From NCBI RefSeq assembly GCF_019468465.1, contig NZ_CP080519.1, forward strand, positions 7,371,001 to 7,435,000: a DNA stretch of 64,000 bases, given 5' to 3'. Both the position numbers and the translations under genes were made by a program. This document shows, one piece after another, positions 8,473 through 16,693 of the stretch. The stretch's first letter is position 1. Each line of letters starts with the position of its first letter. This DNA comes from Amycolatopsis sp. DSM 110486 (GTDB taxonomy: Bacteria > Actinomycetota > Actinomycetes > Mycobacteriales > Pseudonocardiaceae). The notes under the pieces were generated by a model. The model saw only the letters and a list, made by a program, of their open reading frames with translations, had not been told where the DNA came from and did not search any database.

Positions 8473-9589
8473 CTTCCGCCTGGAGACGTACTTCTCCCGC
8501 TGGGAGTTCACCGCCCGCCACCACCTCACGGCGTCGGACGTGCAGACCATGACCGTCGCCGAACTGCTGGCGCTGGCCGACGACGACGGCCGCGAACGCT
8601 GGGAGACCCTCGCGCTCGGCTACACCGAGACCTACGGCCTGCCCGCGCTGCGCGAGGAGATCGCCGCGACCTACACCGACATCGGCCCCGAGCACGTGCT
8701 GTGCTTCGCCGGCGCCGAAGAAGGTCTCTACCTGGCGATGCGGACGTTGCTCGAGCCCGGAGACCACGCCGTGGTGATCACGCCGAACTACCAGGCCGCG
8801 GAGACGATTCCGCTCTCGATCGGCGAGGTGTCCGGTGTCGCGCTGCGGCCCGAGGACGGCTGGGCCCTCGACGTCGACGAGATCGAACAGCAGCTGCGGC
8901 CCACCACGCGCCTGGTGTCGGTGAACTTCCCCAACAACCCGACCGGCGCCGTGCCGGACCTCGAGACCTGGACACGGCTCGTGCGCCTGTGCGAGGAGCG
9001 CGGCGTGCTGCTGTTCAGCGACGAGGTCTACCGCGGTCTGGAGCTCGACCCGTCGGCGACGCTGCCGCAGGCCGCCGACCTGTCCGCGTCGGCGCTTTCG
9101 CTCAACGTGATGTCCAAGGCCTATGGGCTCCCGGGCCTGCGCGTGGGCTGGATCGCCTGCCGCGACCCGGAAATCCTGCGGCGGCTCGAACGGGCCAAGC
9201 ACTACACGTCGATCTGCAACTCGGCGCCGAGCGAGGTGCTCGCGCTGATCGGGCTGCGCGCGCGGGACGCGATCCTGGCGCGCAACCGCGCGGTGATCGC
9301 GGAGAACGTGCCGAAGTTCAACGCGTTTTTCGAGAATTACCAAGATCTGTTCGATTGGGCACCTCCGCAGGGCGGCTGCGTGTGCTTCCCGCGCTACCTC
9401 GGCGCGGACGGCGTCGAGGCGATGTGCACCGAGCTCGTCGAGCAGCGCGGCGTGCTGCTGCTGCCGGCGAGCATCTACCGATCCGACCTCACGGCGACGC
9501 CCGAGGACCGGTTCCGCGTCGGCGTGGGCCGTCGTGGTCCGGACGAAGGGCTGGCCGCGTGGGCGGAGTTCCTGGAGGAGCGGCGATGA
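8456..9589 (+). CDS. Pyridoxal-phosphate aminotransferase, class I/II
   Basis: A 377-residue fold-type I PLP enzyme. NFPNNPTG is at residues 157-164, the cofactor-binding D189/Y192 in FSDEVYRG, and the Schiff-base Lys221 in MSKAYGLPGLRVGW. A C-terminal Arg in the DRFRVGVGR segment probably binds the substrate carboxylate. AAGGA sits six bases before the ATG, inside the end of the regulator gene. The downstream ornithine cyclodeaminase homologue overlaps by four bases. Together they look like an amino-acid interconversion or catabolic module; the amino acid is not evident. Confidence 0.88.
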   Translation: MPTLPDFRLETYFSRWEFTARHHLTASDVQTMTVAELLALADDDGRERWETLALGYTETYGLPALREEIAATYTDIGPEHVLCFAGAEEGLYLAMRTLLEPGDHAVVITPNYQAAETIPLSIGEVSGVALRPEDGWALDVDEIEQQLRPTTRLVSVNFPNNPTGAVPDLETWTRLVRLCEERGVLLFSDEVYRGLELDPSATLPQAADLSASALSLNVMSKAYGLPGLRVGWIACRDPEILRRLERAKHYTSICNSAPSEVLALIGLRARDAILARNRAVIAENVPKFNAFFENYQDLFDWAPPQGGCVCFPRYLGADGVEAMCTELVEQRGVLLLPASIYRSDLTATPEDRFRVGVGRRGPDEGLAAWAEFLEERR

Positions 9590-10518
9590 CGCTGGACGTG
9601 GTGGGACTGCCCGAGATCGAGGCCGTGGCGACGCGGGGGCTGGTGTTCGACGCCGTGCGCGGCGCGTTGATCGCGCACGCCGAGGGCCGCGCGCAGATGC
9701 CCGCGCCGATCGCGATGTGGTTCCCCGAGGCCGAGGGCGATTGCCATGTGAAGGCCGGCTACCTCGAAGGCGCCTCGCACTTCGGCGTGAAGGTGGCGTC
9801 GGGCTTCTACCGCAACGCCGAGCGCGGCCTGCCGACCAACAGCGGCCTCATGCTGGTTTTCGACGCGTCGACCGGCGTGCCCGCCGCGGTGCTGGCCGAC
9901 GAGGGCTGGCTCACGGCGTGGCGGACGGCCGCCGCCGGCGCCCTGATCACCCATGCGCTGACTCCGCCGGACGTCGACGAGGTGGCCGTGTTCGGCACGG
10001 GACTGCAGGCGCGGCTGCAGGTCGAGTGGCTCGCGGACCTGCGGCCGCTGACCCTGGTGCGGGTGTGCGGCCGGCGGCCCGAGGCCGTTCGGAAGCTGTG
10101 TGCCGAACTGGGCGAAGCCGGGCTGACGGCCGTGCCCGCGACGGCGGGGGAAGCGGCGGCCACGCCGTGCGTGATCACGGCGACGGCGTCGACGAGCCCG
10201 GTGGCGCCGGCGGAGGCGTTCGCCGCGGTGCACGTGACCGGGATCGGCACCGACCTGCCGGGCAAGGCGGAGCTGCCGGCCGGGCTGTTCGCCCGCGCCA
10301 CGACGATCGCGACCGACGACCACGCGCAGTGCCTCGCGCACGGCGACTTCGGCAACGCCGTCCGGGCCGGGACCGTCGCCGATGACGCGGACATCCCCGT
10401 CGGGCTGGTCCTGCGCGACGGGGTGCGGGATCGCTCGGGCCTGACGATCGCCGACCTCACCGGCGTCGGTGTGGCCGACGCCGCGGTTGCGACGGCCGTG
10501 TTCCGGCACCTGGGCTGA
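9586..10518 (+). CDS. Ornithine cyclodeaminase/mu-crystallin family protein
   Basis: A 310-residue NAD-binding protein. The N-terminal substrate-binding part carries HVKAGYLEG and FGVKVASGFYRN; the Rossmann motif is VFGTGLQARLQVEWL, followed by VCGRRPE. This family includes ornithine cyclodeaminase, alanine dehydrogenase and imino-acid reductases, so it probably interconverts an amino acid and its imino/keto form with NAD(P). ATG overlaps the aminotransferase stop (ATGA). It is the last gene of the operon started by the YheO-like regulator. Confidence 0.87.
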   Translation: MTLDVVGLPEIEAVATRGLVFDAVRGALIAHAEGRAQMPAPIAMWFPEAEGDCHVKAGYLEGASHFGVKVASGFYRNAERGLPTNSGLMLVFDASTGVPAAVLADEGWLTAWRTAAAGALITHALTPPDVDEVAVFGTGLQARLQVEWLADLRPLTLVRVCGRRPEAVRKLCAELGEAGLTAVPATAGEAAATPCVITATASTSPVAPAEAFAAVHVTGIGTDLPGKAELPAGLFARATTIATDDHAQCLAHGDFGNAVRAGTVADDADIPVGLVLRDGVRDRSGLTIADLTGVGVADAAVATAVFRHLG

Positions 10519-10626
10519 ACTCCGCCGCGTGGCGGGCCCGGCGCCGCGGGTCGGCGACGCGTGGCGGATGAACGCGGCGGGTGCCGGCCGGGAGGATGGA
10601 CGGCACCCGCACTCCTGGAGGCCCGC

Positions 10627-11580
10627 ATGGACTACGCGTTCGATCCCGAGATCGCCGCCGCTCTCCCGATGATCCCCGACACCGGCGACCTGAGGGACCT
10701 GGTGTCGGCGCGGGAAAAGATGAAGGAGATGACGGCCGAGCTGGTCGGCGACGTCGACGAGACCGGCGTGACCGTGCGCGACACGACCGTGCCCGGCCCC
10801 GAGGGCGCGCCCGACGTGGCTGTTCGGATCTACACACCGGACAACATCGCCTCGCCCGCGCTGCTGTTCAACGTCCATGGCGGCGGCTTCATCGTCGGTG
10901 ACGTCGACACCGATCACGCGGGCGTGGTCGAGCTCGCGCGGGACCTCGGGGTGGTCGTGGTGTCGGTGGACTACCGGCTCGCGCCCGAGGCGCCGTACCC
11001 GGCGGGCCTGGAGGACTGCTACGCGGCTCTCGTGTGGTCGGTCAAGCACGCCGACGAGCTCGGCATCGACTCCGAGCGCGTGGTCATCCACGGCGTCAGC
11101 GCGGGCGGCGGCCTGTGCGCCGCGCTCGCGCTGCTGGCGCGCGACCGCGGCGGGCCGGCCATCGCGTTCCAGTTCCTCGGCATCCCGGAGATCGACGACC
11201 GCCTGCGGACGCCCAGCATGCGCCGCTTCGACGACACTCCACTGTGGAACCTCCCCAACGCCGAGCTCAGCTGGGACTGCTACCTCGGCCCGGGCGTCCG
11301 CGGCACCGACGGCGTGCCCGTCTACGCCGCGCCCTCCCGCGCGACCGACCTGGCGGGCCTCCCGCCGGCGTACATCTCGGTGATGGAGTTCGACCCGCTG
11401 CGCGACGAGGGCATCGCCTACGCGCAGGCGCTGCTGGCCGCCGGCGTGACCACCGAGCTGCACCTGTTCCCCGGCACCTTCCACGGCTCCGCCATGATCC
11501 GCCACGCGACTATCACCCGGCGCGAGGCCGCGGAGTCCGGCGCGGTGCTGGCGCGGGCGCTGGGTGTGGAGCTGGGCTGA
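10627..11580 (+). CDS. Alpha/beta hydrolase, hormone-sensitive-lipase type
   Basis: A 317-residue esterase of the HSL (family IV) group. The oxyanion-hole motif HGGGF is at residues 84-88, the nucleophile Ser158 lies in GVSAGG, and the acid and base appear in EFDPLRDEG and GTFHGS. YRLAPE (117-121) is typical of the group. No signal peptide is visible, so it is cytoplasmic. GGAGG lies five bases before the ATG. It stands alone between the amino-acid operon and the broken PucR-like gene. Confidence 0.9.
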   Translation: MDYAFDPEIAAALPMIPDTGDLRDLVSAREKMKEMTAELVGDVDETGVTVRDTTVPGPEGAPDVAVRIYTPDNIASPALLFNVHGGGFIVGDVDTDHAGVVELARDLGVVVVSVDYRLAPEAPYPAGLEDCYAALVWSVKHADELGIDSERVVIHGVSAGGGLCAALALLARDRGGPAIAFQFLGIPEIDDRLRTPSMRRFDDTPLWNLPNAELSWDCYLGPGVRGTDGVPVYAAPSRATDLAGLPPAYISVMEFDPLRDEGIAYAQALLAAGVTTELHLFPGTFHGSAMIRHATITRREAAESGAVLARALGVELG

Positions 11581-11666
11581 GGTTTGTGGCGACGTGGTGT
11601 CCGGGCGACGGCCCGGGCGCCGTGTTTTCGTTGTGTGGCTTGGTTTCGGGCGCCGGCCGCGGCCGG

Positions 11667-13231
11667 TCAGGTGCGGTGGGCCAATCGGTGTGCCAGCAGG
11701 GCGAGCCGGGTGCGGAAGCGGCCGGCGGGGTCGTCCAGGGGCCAGCCGAGAGCGTCTTCCACATGGGCGATCCGGGTGGCGACGGAGCTGTGGTGGCGGT
11801 GTAGCACGACGGCCGCCTGGCGCAGGGAACCGGTGCGGCAGAAGGCTTCGAGCGCTTCGAGGTCGGGAGCGGCGAGCGCGTCGAGGGCGCGGACGTCGGG
11901 CTGCGCGCGCAGGTGGTCGGCGGGGATCTCGGCCAGCAGGGTCAGCGACCCGAGGTTCTCGTGGACCACGAGCGGCTCCGTCGCGGGCACGGCGAACCGC
12001 TCGGCGAGGCGAGCCTGCAGCCAGGACCGCCGCGTCTCGAGCCCGGCGACGGCATCCCCACCCCCACCCGCACACTCCTGGACGACCCACGTTCGCGAGC
12101 GCGCAGGAAAAGTGCGTTTGCCAACACCCCCACCACCGTCGCCGGCCCCTCCCGGGGCTGCACCAACACCGCCGCGACCTCCCCGACCACCGCGACGCGC
12201 GCGCCCAGCGCCGTACCCCCGCGCGCAACCAGCGCGACGGCGGCGGCGCCCGGGTCGCGCCCGTCCTCGGTCCCGACCGCGACGACCCGCAACGGCCGCC
12301 CCGCGTCCAGCCCGAGCAACACGAGCGCCCGCGACCGGTCCTCCGCCGCCGCGCGCTCACCCAGCACCAACTCCACCAGCGCCGGGTCCGCCAGGTGCGG
12401 CTGCACGACCTGCGGCGCCGGCCCCAGCACCCGCGCGGCGATGGCGAAGCGCTCCAGCACGAGATCGTCGAGCGGCCCGGGCTCGCCGTCCCGCTCGAGC
12501 CACACCTGCCCCGCCGCCTCACCCCCGAGCTCGGTCGCCACGACGCGAGGTGTTGCCGGAGCCTCGCCGCCGCGCTCGCTCTCCTGGGCGGGGGTTTTGT
12601 GGTCGCGTGTGCCGGCGAGGTCGGTTGCGTCGGGGCGGGATGCTGAGAGCGCCTGGCCGCGCAGGCCGTTCGCCGGGGTGAGTGCTTGGGCGGGGGTCTT
12701 GTGGTCGCGTGTGCCGGCGAGGCCGGTTGCGTCGGGGCGTGGTGCTGAGAGCGCCTCGCCGCGCAGGCCGTTCGCCGAGGTCTGTGCCTCGGCGGGGGTC
12801 TCGCACCCGTTGCCGAAGCCGGTCGCCACCCGACGAGGGTCTGCCGGAGCGCCGTCAGGCGTGAGTCCACCGGGTTCGGCCGCTGCTACGCGAGCTTCGT
12901 TGCCGGTCTCGCGGTCATGCCCGTCGCCGAGGTCGGCTGCCCCGGGCCGCGGTTCGGCCGGTGTCCCGCCGTCGCGCGCGGGCCCGCTCGGCTGACTCGC
13001 CACCGCGCGCGCCTCCGTCCCGACCGCACGGGTGCCGTCGAGACGGAAGCGCAAGGGTGGTTCGCCGCCGCGTTGGAGGCCGGCGACGCATTCGGCGAGG
13101 GAGGCCGTGGCGCGGACCAGGTCGGCGATCGTGGCGCGGTGGGCCACGAGCTCGTCGAAGTACGCGATCACCCGCACCGCGGCCTCGGCGTCGGAGTCGA
13201 CGGCCGAGAGGCGCAACAGCAGCCCCTTCAT
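11667..13231 (-). pseudogene. PucR-type helix-turn-helix regulator, frameshifted
   Basis: The N-terminal part (13231 to about 12060) begins MKGLLLRLSAVDSDAEAAVRV and continues through a repeat-rich linker into a PucR/CdaR-like middle domain. The C-terminal part lies in another minus-strand frame and contains the PucR helix-turn-helix (ALEAFCRTGSLRQAAVVLHRHHSSVATRI). The frames join if one G is added in the run GGGTGGGGGTGGGGA around 12056-12069, giving VGVGDAVAGLETRRSW across the junction. Either a one-base deletion inactivated the gene or the run is a sequencing error. The linker carries a 34-residue tandem repeat. Confidence 0.75.
12585..12800. repeat. 102-bp tandem repeat inside the PucR-like gene
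   Basis: Two nearly identical 102-bp units (12585-12686 and 12687-12788) and the beginning of a third encode a 34-residue repeat starting TPAQALTPANGLRGQ and ending AGTRDHK. The period is a multiple of three, so copy changes keep frame. More degenerate versions can be seen upstream in the linker. Confidence 0.8.
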
Positions 13232-13285
13232 GGGAGCCAGCCTAGCGCCGCCCGGCCGTCGCGCACAGGTGTCGCATGTGGACGG

Positions 13286-13741
13286 TCAGCGCAGCAGGTG
13301 CAGCTGGTCCCACGTGGGCACGTGCGGGGTGATCCGCAGCGTCAGCCCGGTCTCGGCGAGGGGCCGGTCGGCCTTGCGAGCGTTGCAGCTGCGCGCGGTG
13401 CCACCGCACGCGGCGACGGTGTTGAGCCAGCTGGTGCGCTCACCGCCGCGGGACGTCGGGATGATGTGGTCGACCGTGGTCGCGTGGCGGCCGCAGTACG
13501 CGCACGTGTGGCCGTCGCGCTGGAGCACGCCGCGGCGTGACCACCGGGGCGGGCCGGTATAGCGCCACTTCATCACCACGTAGCGCAGCAGCCGCACGAC
13601 CTTCGGGCGCGGGAAGATGCCCAGGTCGGCGCCGTCGCTCTCGTGGACGACCGCGACGTGGCGCACGAGCATCCGGATCGCGTGGGGGACGGAGACGGTG
13701 TGCAGGGGCTCGTAGCCGGCGTTGAGGACCAGGACACCCAT
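13286..13741 (-). CDS. HNH endonuclease
   Basis: A 151-residue HNH nuclease of the common actinobacterial stand-alone type. The N-terminal MGVLVLNAGYEPLHTV leads to a zinc knuckle C80-x2-C83, the catalytic D91-H92 in TTVDHIIPTSRGG, a central Asn in WLNTV, and the second Cys pair near C112/C119 followed by N120. All key residues are present. A strong AAAGGAGGTG precedes the ATG. It lies 36 bases downstream of a tRNA-Cys-like gene on the same strand. Its cellular role is not known; it is not visibly part of an intron or phage. Confidence 0.88.
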   Translation of the reverse strand: MGVLVLNAGYEPLHTVSVPHAIRMLVRHVAVVHESDGADLGIFPRPKVVRLLRYVVMKWRYTGPPRWSRRGVLQRDGHTCAYCGRHATTVDHIIPTSRGGERTSWLNTVAACGGTARSCNARKADRPLAETGLTLRITPHVPTWDQLHLLR

Positions 13742-13776
13742 GGCGACGGGCACCTCCTTTTCGGTTTTCGCTCGGG

Positions 13777-13850
13777 TGGAGACCGCGACCGGAGTTGAAC
13801 CGGTTTGACCCGCTTTGCAAGCGGTTCCCTGGCCGTTCGGGCACGTGGTC
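13777..13850 (-). tRNA. tRNA-Cys(GCA)-like gene with encoded CCA
   Basis: On the minus strand 74 bases fold as a tRNA: acceptor GACCACG/CGCGGTC, D stem CCC/GGG, anticodon loop TTGCAAA with anticodon GCA, T arm ACCGG-TTCAACT-CCGGT, discriminator T and terminal CCA. GCA plus U73 are the cysteine identity elements. The acceptor stem has an A-C mismatch at pair 5-68, the D stem is short and the first anticodon-stem pair is A-G, so this may be a diverged or secondary copy. Confidence 0.6.
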
Positions 13851-13923
13851 GGAGAGGGGTATCGGAAATCGGGGTCGGAAAATGGCGCCGGAAATGTCAC
13901 GAAAAAGTCACGGAAAACGAAAA

Positions 13924-13955
13924 AGCCGCCCTGATCGGTCTCCCGACGGGCGGCT
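13924..13955 (-). terminator. Intrinsic terminator of the small CxxC ORF
   Basis: AGCCGCCC (13924-13931) and GGGCGGCT (13948-13955) form an 8-bp stem with a 16-base loop. On the minus strand the stem is followed by a run of T. It lies 27 bases after the stop of the small ORF and upstream of the tRNA, separating the two units. Confidence 0.7.
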
Positions 13956-13981
13956 CCGTGCTGCGACGCGTTCTGGGTGCG

Positions 13982-14086
13982 TCACGGCGTGGAGCCTGGT
14001 GTCTCGGCAGCGTAAGGCAGGCGCCGAGCATCGCCCGCGATGCCGAAGCACCCCGGACAAGCCTTGCGCTCTTCGCCGCCGAACAT
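13982..14086 (-). CDS. Small CxxC peptide, 34 residues
   Basis: A short open frame beginning MFGGEERKACPGCFG, with a Cys10-Pro-Gly-Cys13 knuckle. GAGGAG lies eight bases before the ATG. A perfect 7-2-7 palindrome sits just upstream and a good intrinsic terminator 27 bases downstream, so the frame sits inside a complete small transcription unit. The family is unknown; the CPGC motif could bind zinc or act as a thiol site. Without homologues it could also be a leader peptide or chance frame. Confidence 0.45.
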   Translation of the reverse strand: MFGGEERKACPGCFGIAGDARRLPYAAETPGSTP

Positions 14087-14103
14087 TCTCGTCACTCCTC
14101 GGT

Positions 14104-14119
14104 TGGTGGTGTACCACCA
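14104..14119. promoter_or_regulatory. Perfect palindrome TGGTGGTGTACCACCA
   Basis: A 7-2-7 inverted repeat directly upstream of the ribosome site of the small CxxC ORF. It could be a repressor operator, or a hairpin in the 5' leader of its mRNA. Confidence 0.5.
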
Positions 14120-14200
14120 CATCATGACCGACCTCGCGCGACGGCGTCAACGGTGATAATTCGCCCGGCGAACGACCTCGCCGGCCCCCGGAAATGTTTC

Positions 14201-14242
14201 GCGGGGCCGCCCACGCGTCCACAGTGGACGGGACGGCCCCGC
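14201..14242 (-). terminator. GC-rich hairpin after the secreted-protein gene
   Basis: GCGGGGCCG (14201-14209) pairs with CGGCCCCGC (14234-14242), and an inner CGTCCAC/GTGGACG extends the stem. It lies about 50 bases past the stop of the 14290-14655 gene. No T run follows, a common form in high-GC actinobacteria. Confidence 0.55.
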
Positions 14243-14289
14243 ACCTCCCCGGCCGGCGGGTGCTCGTCACCCCGACGGCCGGAGGGAAC

Positions 14290-14655
14290 CTACTTGCAGC
14301 GCTTGCCACCCTCGACCGACGGCCACCACGTGCCCAGGGGCGGCGCCGGCGTCTTGGTCCAGGTGATCTTCGCGCACTTGCCCTCGCTGCGGGCCTTCTT
14401 CGCGGTCACGACCAGCGCCGCGATGGCGACGCCGCACGCGAGGTTGCCCGGCGTCGGGATGTTCTTGCAGACGCGGATCGCGGGCGTGCCCTCGGAGATC
14501 AGCTTCGTGGCGCTCTTGCTGAACACCCAGCTGCACGCGAAGAACCCGCAGTCGAGATCGGTGACGGCGGGCGCCGCGGACGCGGGGACCGGCGCGACGA
14601 GCAGGCTCGCGGCCACTAGTGGTGCCGCCAGCGGAGCGGCCCGGAGATTCCTCAT
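14290..14655 (-). CDS. Small secreted six-cysteine protein
   Basis: A 121-residue protein with a Sec signal peptide (MRNLRAAPLA, hydrophobic core, cleavage near ASA at 25-27). The mature chain of about 94 residues has six cysteines (36, 41, 63, 74, 94, 120), enough for three disulfides, and a basic, Trp-containing tail (GTWWP, GGKRCK). A hydrophobic stretch at 74-84 could be a buried helix. I do not recognise the family. AGGAAGGGG precedes the ATG, and a GC-rich hairpin follows the gene. Confidence 0.7.
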   Translation of the reverse strand: MRNLRAAPLAAPLVAASLLVAPVPASAAPAVTDLDCGFFACSWVFSKSATKLISEGTPAIRVCKNIPTPGNLACGVAIAALVVTAKKARSEGKCAKITWTKTPAPPLGTWWPSVEGGKRCK

Positions 14656-14770
14656 GAAACGCCCCTTCCTGATCGCGTTTGTCCGAAATGGAGCATCCCG
14701 CGCGAAGGCGCCGATGTCTGCCCCCGCTCGGTTCTTACGCCCGAAGGGGTGACCGTCCACTGTGGCGGTT

Positions 14771-15625
14771 TCAGCGGGCCCGGTAGAGCTCGCTCAGCAG
14801 CGCCACCGCGGCGTGTGTGGCCGGATGGGGGTCGTGGCCGTGCCAGATCAGCCGCACCGGAACGGGGGCCGCGTCACGCACGCGGCGGTAGGCGATGCCG
14901 TCGCGGCGGTACTGGGTCACGGTGGAATACGGTGTGACGCCGACGCAGCGGCCAGTGGCGATGGCGGCCAGCCAGTCGTCGATCTCGTGAGTGGGCTCCA
15001 CGCGCGGGCGCTCCGCCTCCGGCCACAGGTCGGTGGTCGTCGTGCCGGTGCGGCGGTCGATCACCAGGACGCGCGGGCTGAGATCGGCGAGCGTGACGGT
15101 GCGACGGCGCGCCAGAGGGTCGTCGGTGGCCATGGCGCAGTAGCGGTCCTCGTGGCCGACGATCGCGTGCGCGTACTTGCGGGTGTCCACGGCGGTGCGC
15201 ACCACGGCGAGGTCGCACAGCCCTTCGGCCAGCCCACCCGTCGCGGTGTTGGTGCGGACCAGCAGCAGTTCGATGTCGGGGTGGCGATCGGCCCAGCGGC
15301 GCTGGAACTCGGCCGTGTGGCGGCCCATCGCGGACCACGCGTGGCCGACGCGCAGCCGGGTGTGCCCCGTCGTGGCCTCGCGCACGAGTTCTTCGGCCTC
15401 GGCCAGCAGGTGCCGGGCGCGGGCGAGCACCTGCACACCGGCCGTCGTCGGGGTGACGCTGCGGCTCGTGCGGTGGAGAAGTCGCACGCCGAGTGCGGAT
15501 TCCAACGAAAGAAGTGTGCGCGACACCGCTGCTTGGGAGACTCCGAGCTCGATCGCCGCGTCCGTAAACGTTCCCGTGTCCACGATCGCCACCAGGCACC
15601 GCAGGTGCCGTAGCTCCAGATCCAT
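14771..15625 (-). CDS. LysR family transcriptional regulator
   Basis: A 284-residue LysR regulator. The N-terminal helix-turn-helix (LRHLRCLVAIVDTGTFTDAA, then SQAAVSRTLLSLE) is followed by the periplasmic-binding-protein-like effector domain (about residues 90-284). It diverges from an EamA-family exporter with 69 bases between, and a TGCAT-N7-ATGCA palindrome in that gap fits the LysR T-N11-A box. It probably activates the exporter in response to a metabolite. Length and domain layout are normal. Confidence 0.92.
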   Translation of the reverse strand: MDLELRHLRCLVAIVDTGTFTDAAIELGVSQAAVSRTLLSLESALGVRLLHRTSRSVTPTTAGVQVLARARHLLAEAEELVREATTGHTRLRVGHAWSAMGRHTAEFQRRWADRHPDIELLLVRTNTATGGLAEGLCDLAVVRTAVDTRKYAHAIVGHEDRYCAMATDDPLARRRTVTLADLSPRVLVIDRRTGTTTTDLWPEAERPRVEPTHEIDDWLAAIATGRCVGVTPYSTVTQYRRDGIAYRRVRDAAPVPVRLIWHGHDPHPATHAAVALLSELYRAR

Positions 15626-15653
15626 GACTCCAGCGTATGCGTGCCGCGATGAA

Positions 15654-15670
15654 TGCATTTTGCGCATGCA
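15654..15670. promoter_or_regulatory. LysR-box-like palindrome
   Basis: TGCAT-TTTGCGC-ATGCA lies between the divergent LysR and EamA genes and satisfies the T-N11-A rule of LysR binding sites. Confidence 0.5.
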
Positions 15671-15694
15671 CGGCCGTGCCGCAGGCTCGCCGGC

Positions 15695-16693
15695 ATGACC
15701 CAGGACAACCGCACCGGCGTGGCGTTGATGTTCGGCGGCGCGACCGCGAACCAGCTCGGCGCGGCCACAGCCGCGCTGGCGTTCCCGGTGCTCGGGCCCG
15801 CCGGCGTGGTGGCCGTGCGCCAGTGGGTGGCCGCCGTGCTGCTGCTCGCCGTGGGACGCCCGCGGCTGCGGTCGTTCACTGCCCGTCAGTGGCGCCCGGT
15901 CCTCGGGCTCGCGGCGGTGTTCGCGACGATGAACCTCTCGCTCTACTCCGCGATCGACCGGATCGGCCTCGGGCTGGCCGTGACGCTGGAGTTCCTCGGC
16001 CCGCTTGCCGTCGCGCTGGCCGGCTCGCGTCGCCGAACGGACCTGGCCTGTGCGATTGCCGCCGCCGCGGCTGTCGGAATCCTCACGCGACCCCGGCCCA
16101 GCACCGACTACCTCGGCGTCGCACTCGCGCTGGTCGCGGCCACGTGCTGGGCCTGCTACATCCTGCTCAACCGCACCGTCGGCCGCCGGCTGCCCGGCGT
16201 GCAGGGCTCCGCCGCGGCGGCGGGTGTGTCCGGTCTGCTGTACCTGCCCGTCGGGATCGTGGTGTTTTTCCACCACCGCCCCACGCCGGCGGCACTCGGG
16301 GCCGCGCTCGCGGCCGGGGTGCTGTCCTCGGCGCTGCCGTTCCTCGCCGACCTGCTGGCGCTGCGGCGAGTCCCGACGCGGTTCTTCGGGGTCTTCATGA
16401 GCGTGAACCCGGTGCTGGCCGCACTGGTGGGCGAAGTGGTGCTTCACCAGCGGCTCGACGCTCCGGCATGGGCGGCGATCGCCGTGATCGTGGCGGCCAA
16501 CACGGTGGCGGCGTGTCGGGTGAAGGGCGCGAACTCGGGCGCCGTACCGTCGGTGCAGGAGGTGGCGGATGGTGCGGATGTCGGACCGCGCGTGGCCGTC
16601 GACGGTGATCCCGAGCGACGAGCACGAACGCGCGCAGGCGACCGGTGTCCTGTTCCGGCGCATGGGCTGGGTGACGGAGACGCTGACGCGTGA
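15695..16693 (+). CDS. EamA/RhtA family transporter
   Basis: A 332-residue integral membrane protein with about ten hydrophobic segments in two EamA repeats (for example LGLAVTLEFLGPLAVALA and FFGVFMSVNPVLAALVGEVVL). The second motif matches the RhtA/YdcZ-like exporters of amino acids and metabolites. It diverges from the LysR gene. The last transmembrane helix ends near residue 272 (NTVAACRVKG); about 60 hydrophilic residues follow, and the final 41 codons overlap the next gene in another frame. Confidence 0.88.
   Translation: MTQDNRTGVALMFGGATANQLGAATAALAFPVLGPAGVVAVRQWVAAVLLLAVGRPRLRSFTARQWRPVLGLAAVFATMNLSLYSAIDRIGLGLAVTLEFLGPLAVALAGSRRRTDLACAIAAAAAVGILTRPRPSTDYLGVALALVAATCWACYILLNRTVGRRLPGVQGSAAAAGVSGLLYLPVGIVVFFHHRPTPAALGAALAAGVLSSALPFLADLLALRRVPTRFFGVFMSVNPVLAALVGEVVLHQRLDAPAWAAIAVIVAANTVAACRVKGANSGAVPSVQEVADGADVGPRVAVDGDPERRARTRAGDRCPVPAHGLGDGDADA

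Noticed and set aside
9475..12870. A very long minus-strand open frame of over 1,100 codons opposite the amino-acid operon and hydrolase gene
   Set aside because: It is rich in Arg, Pro and His with no domain pattern and runs antisense to well-supported genes, as expected from GC-rich codon bias.
13777..14289. An integration site of a mobile element at the tRNA
   Set aside because: No integrase gene or direct repeat of the tRNA end is visible in the window.
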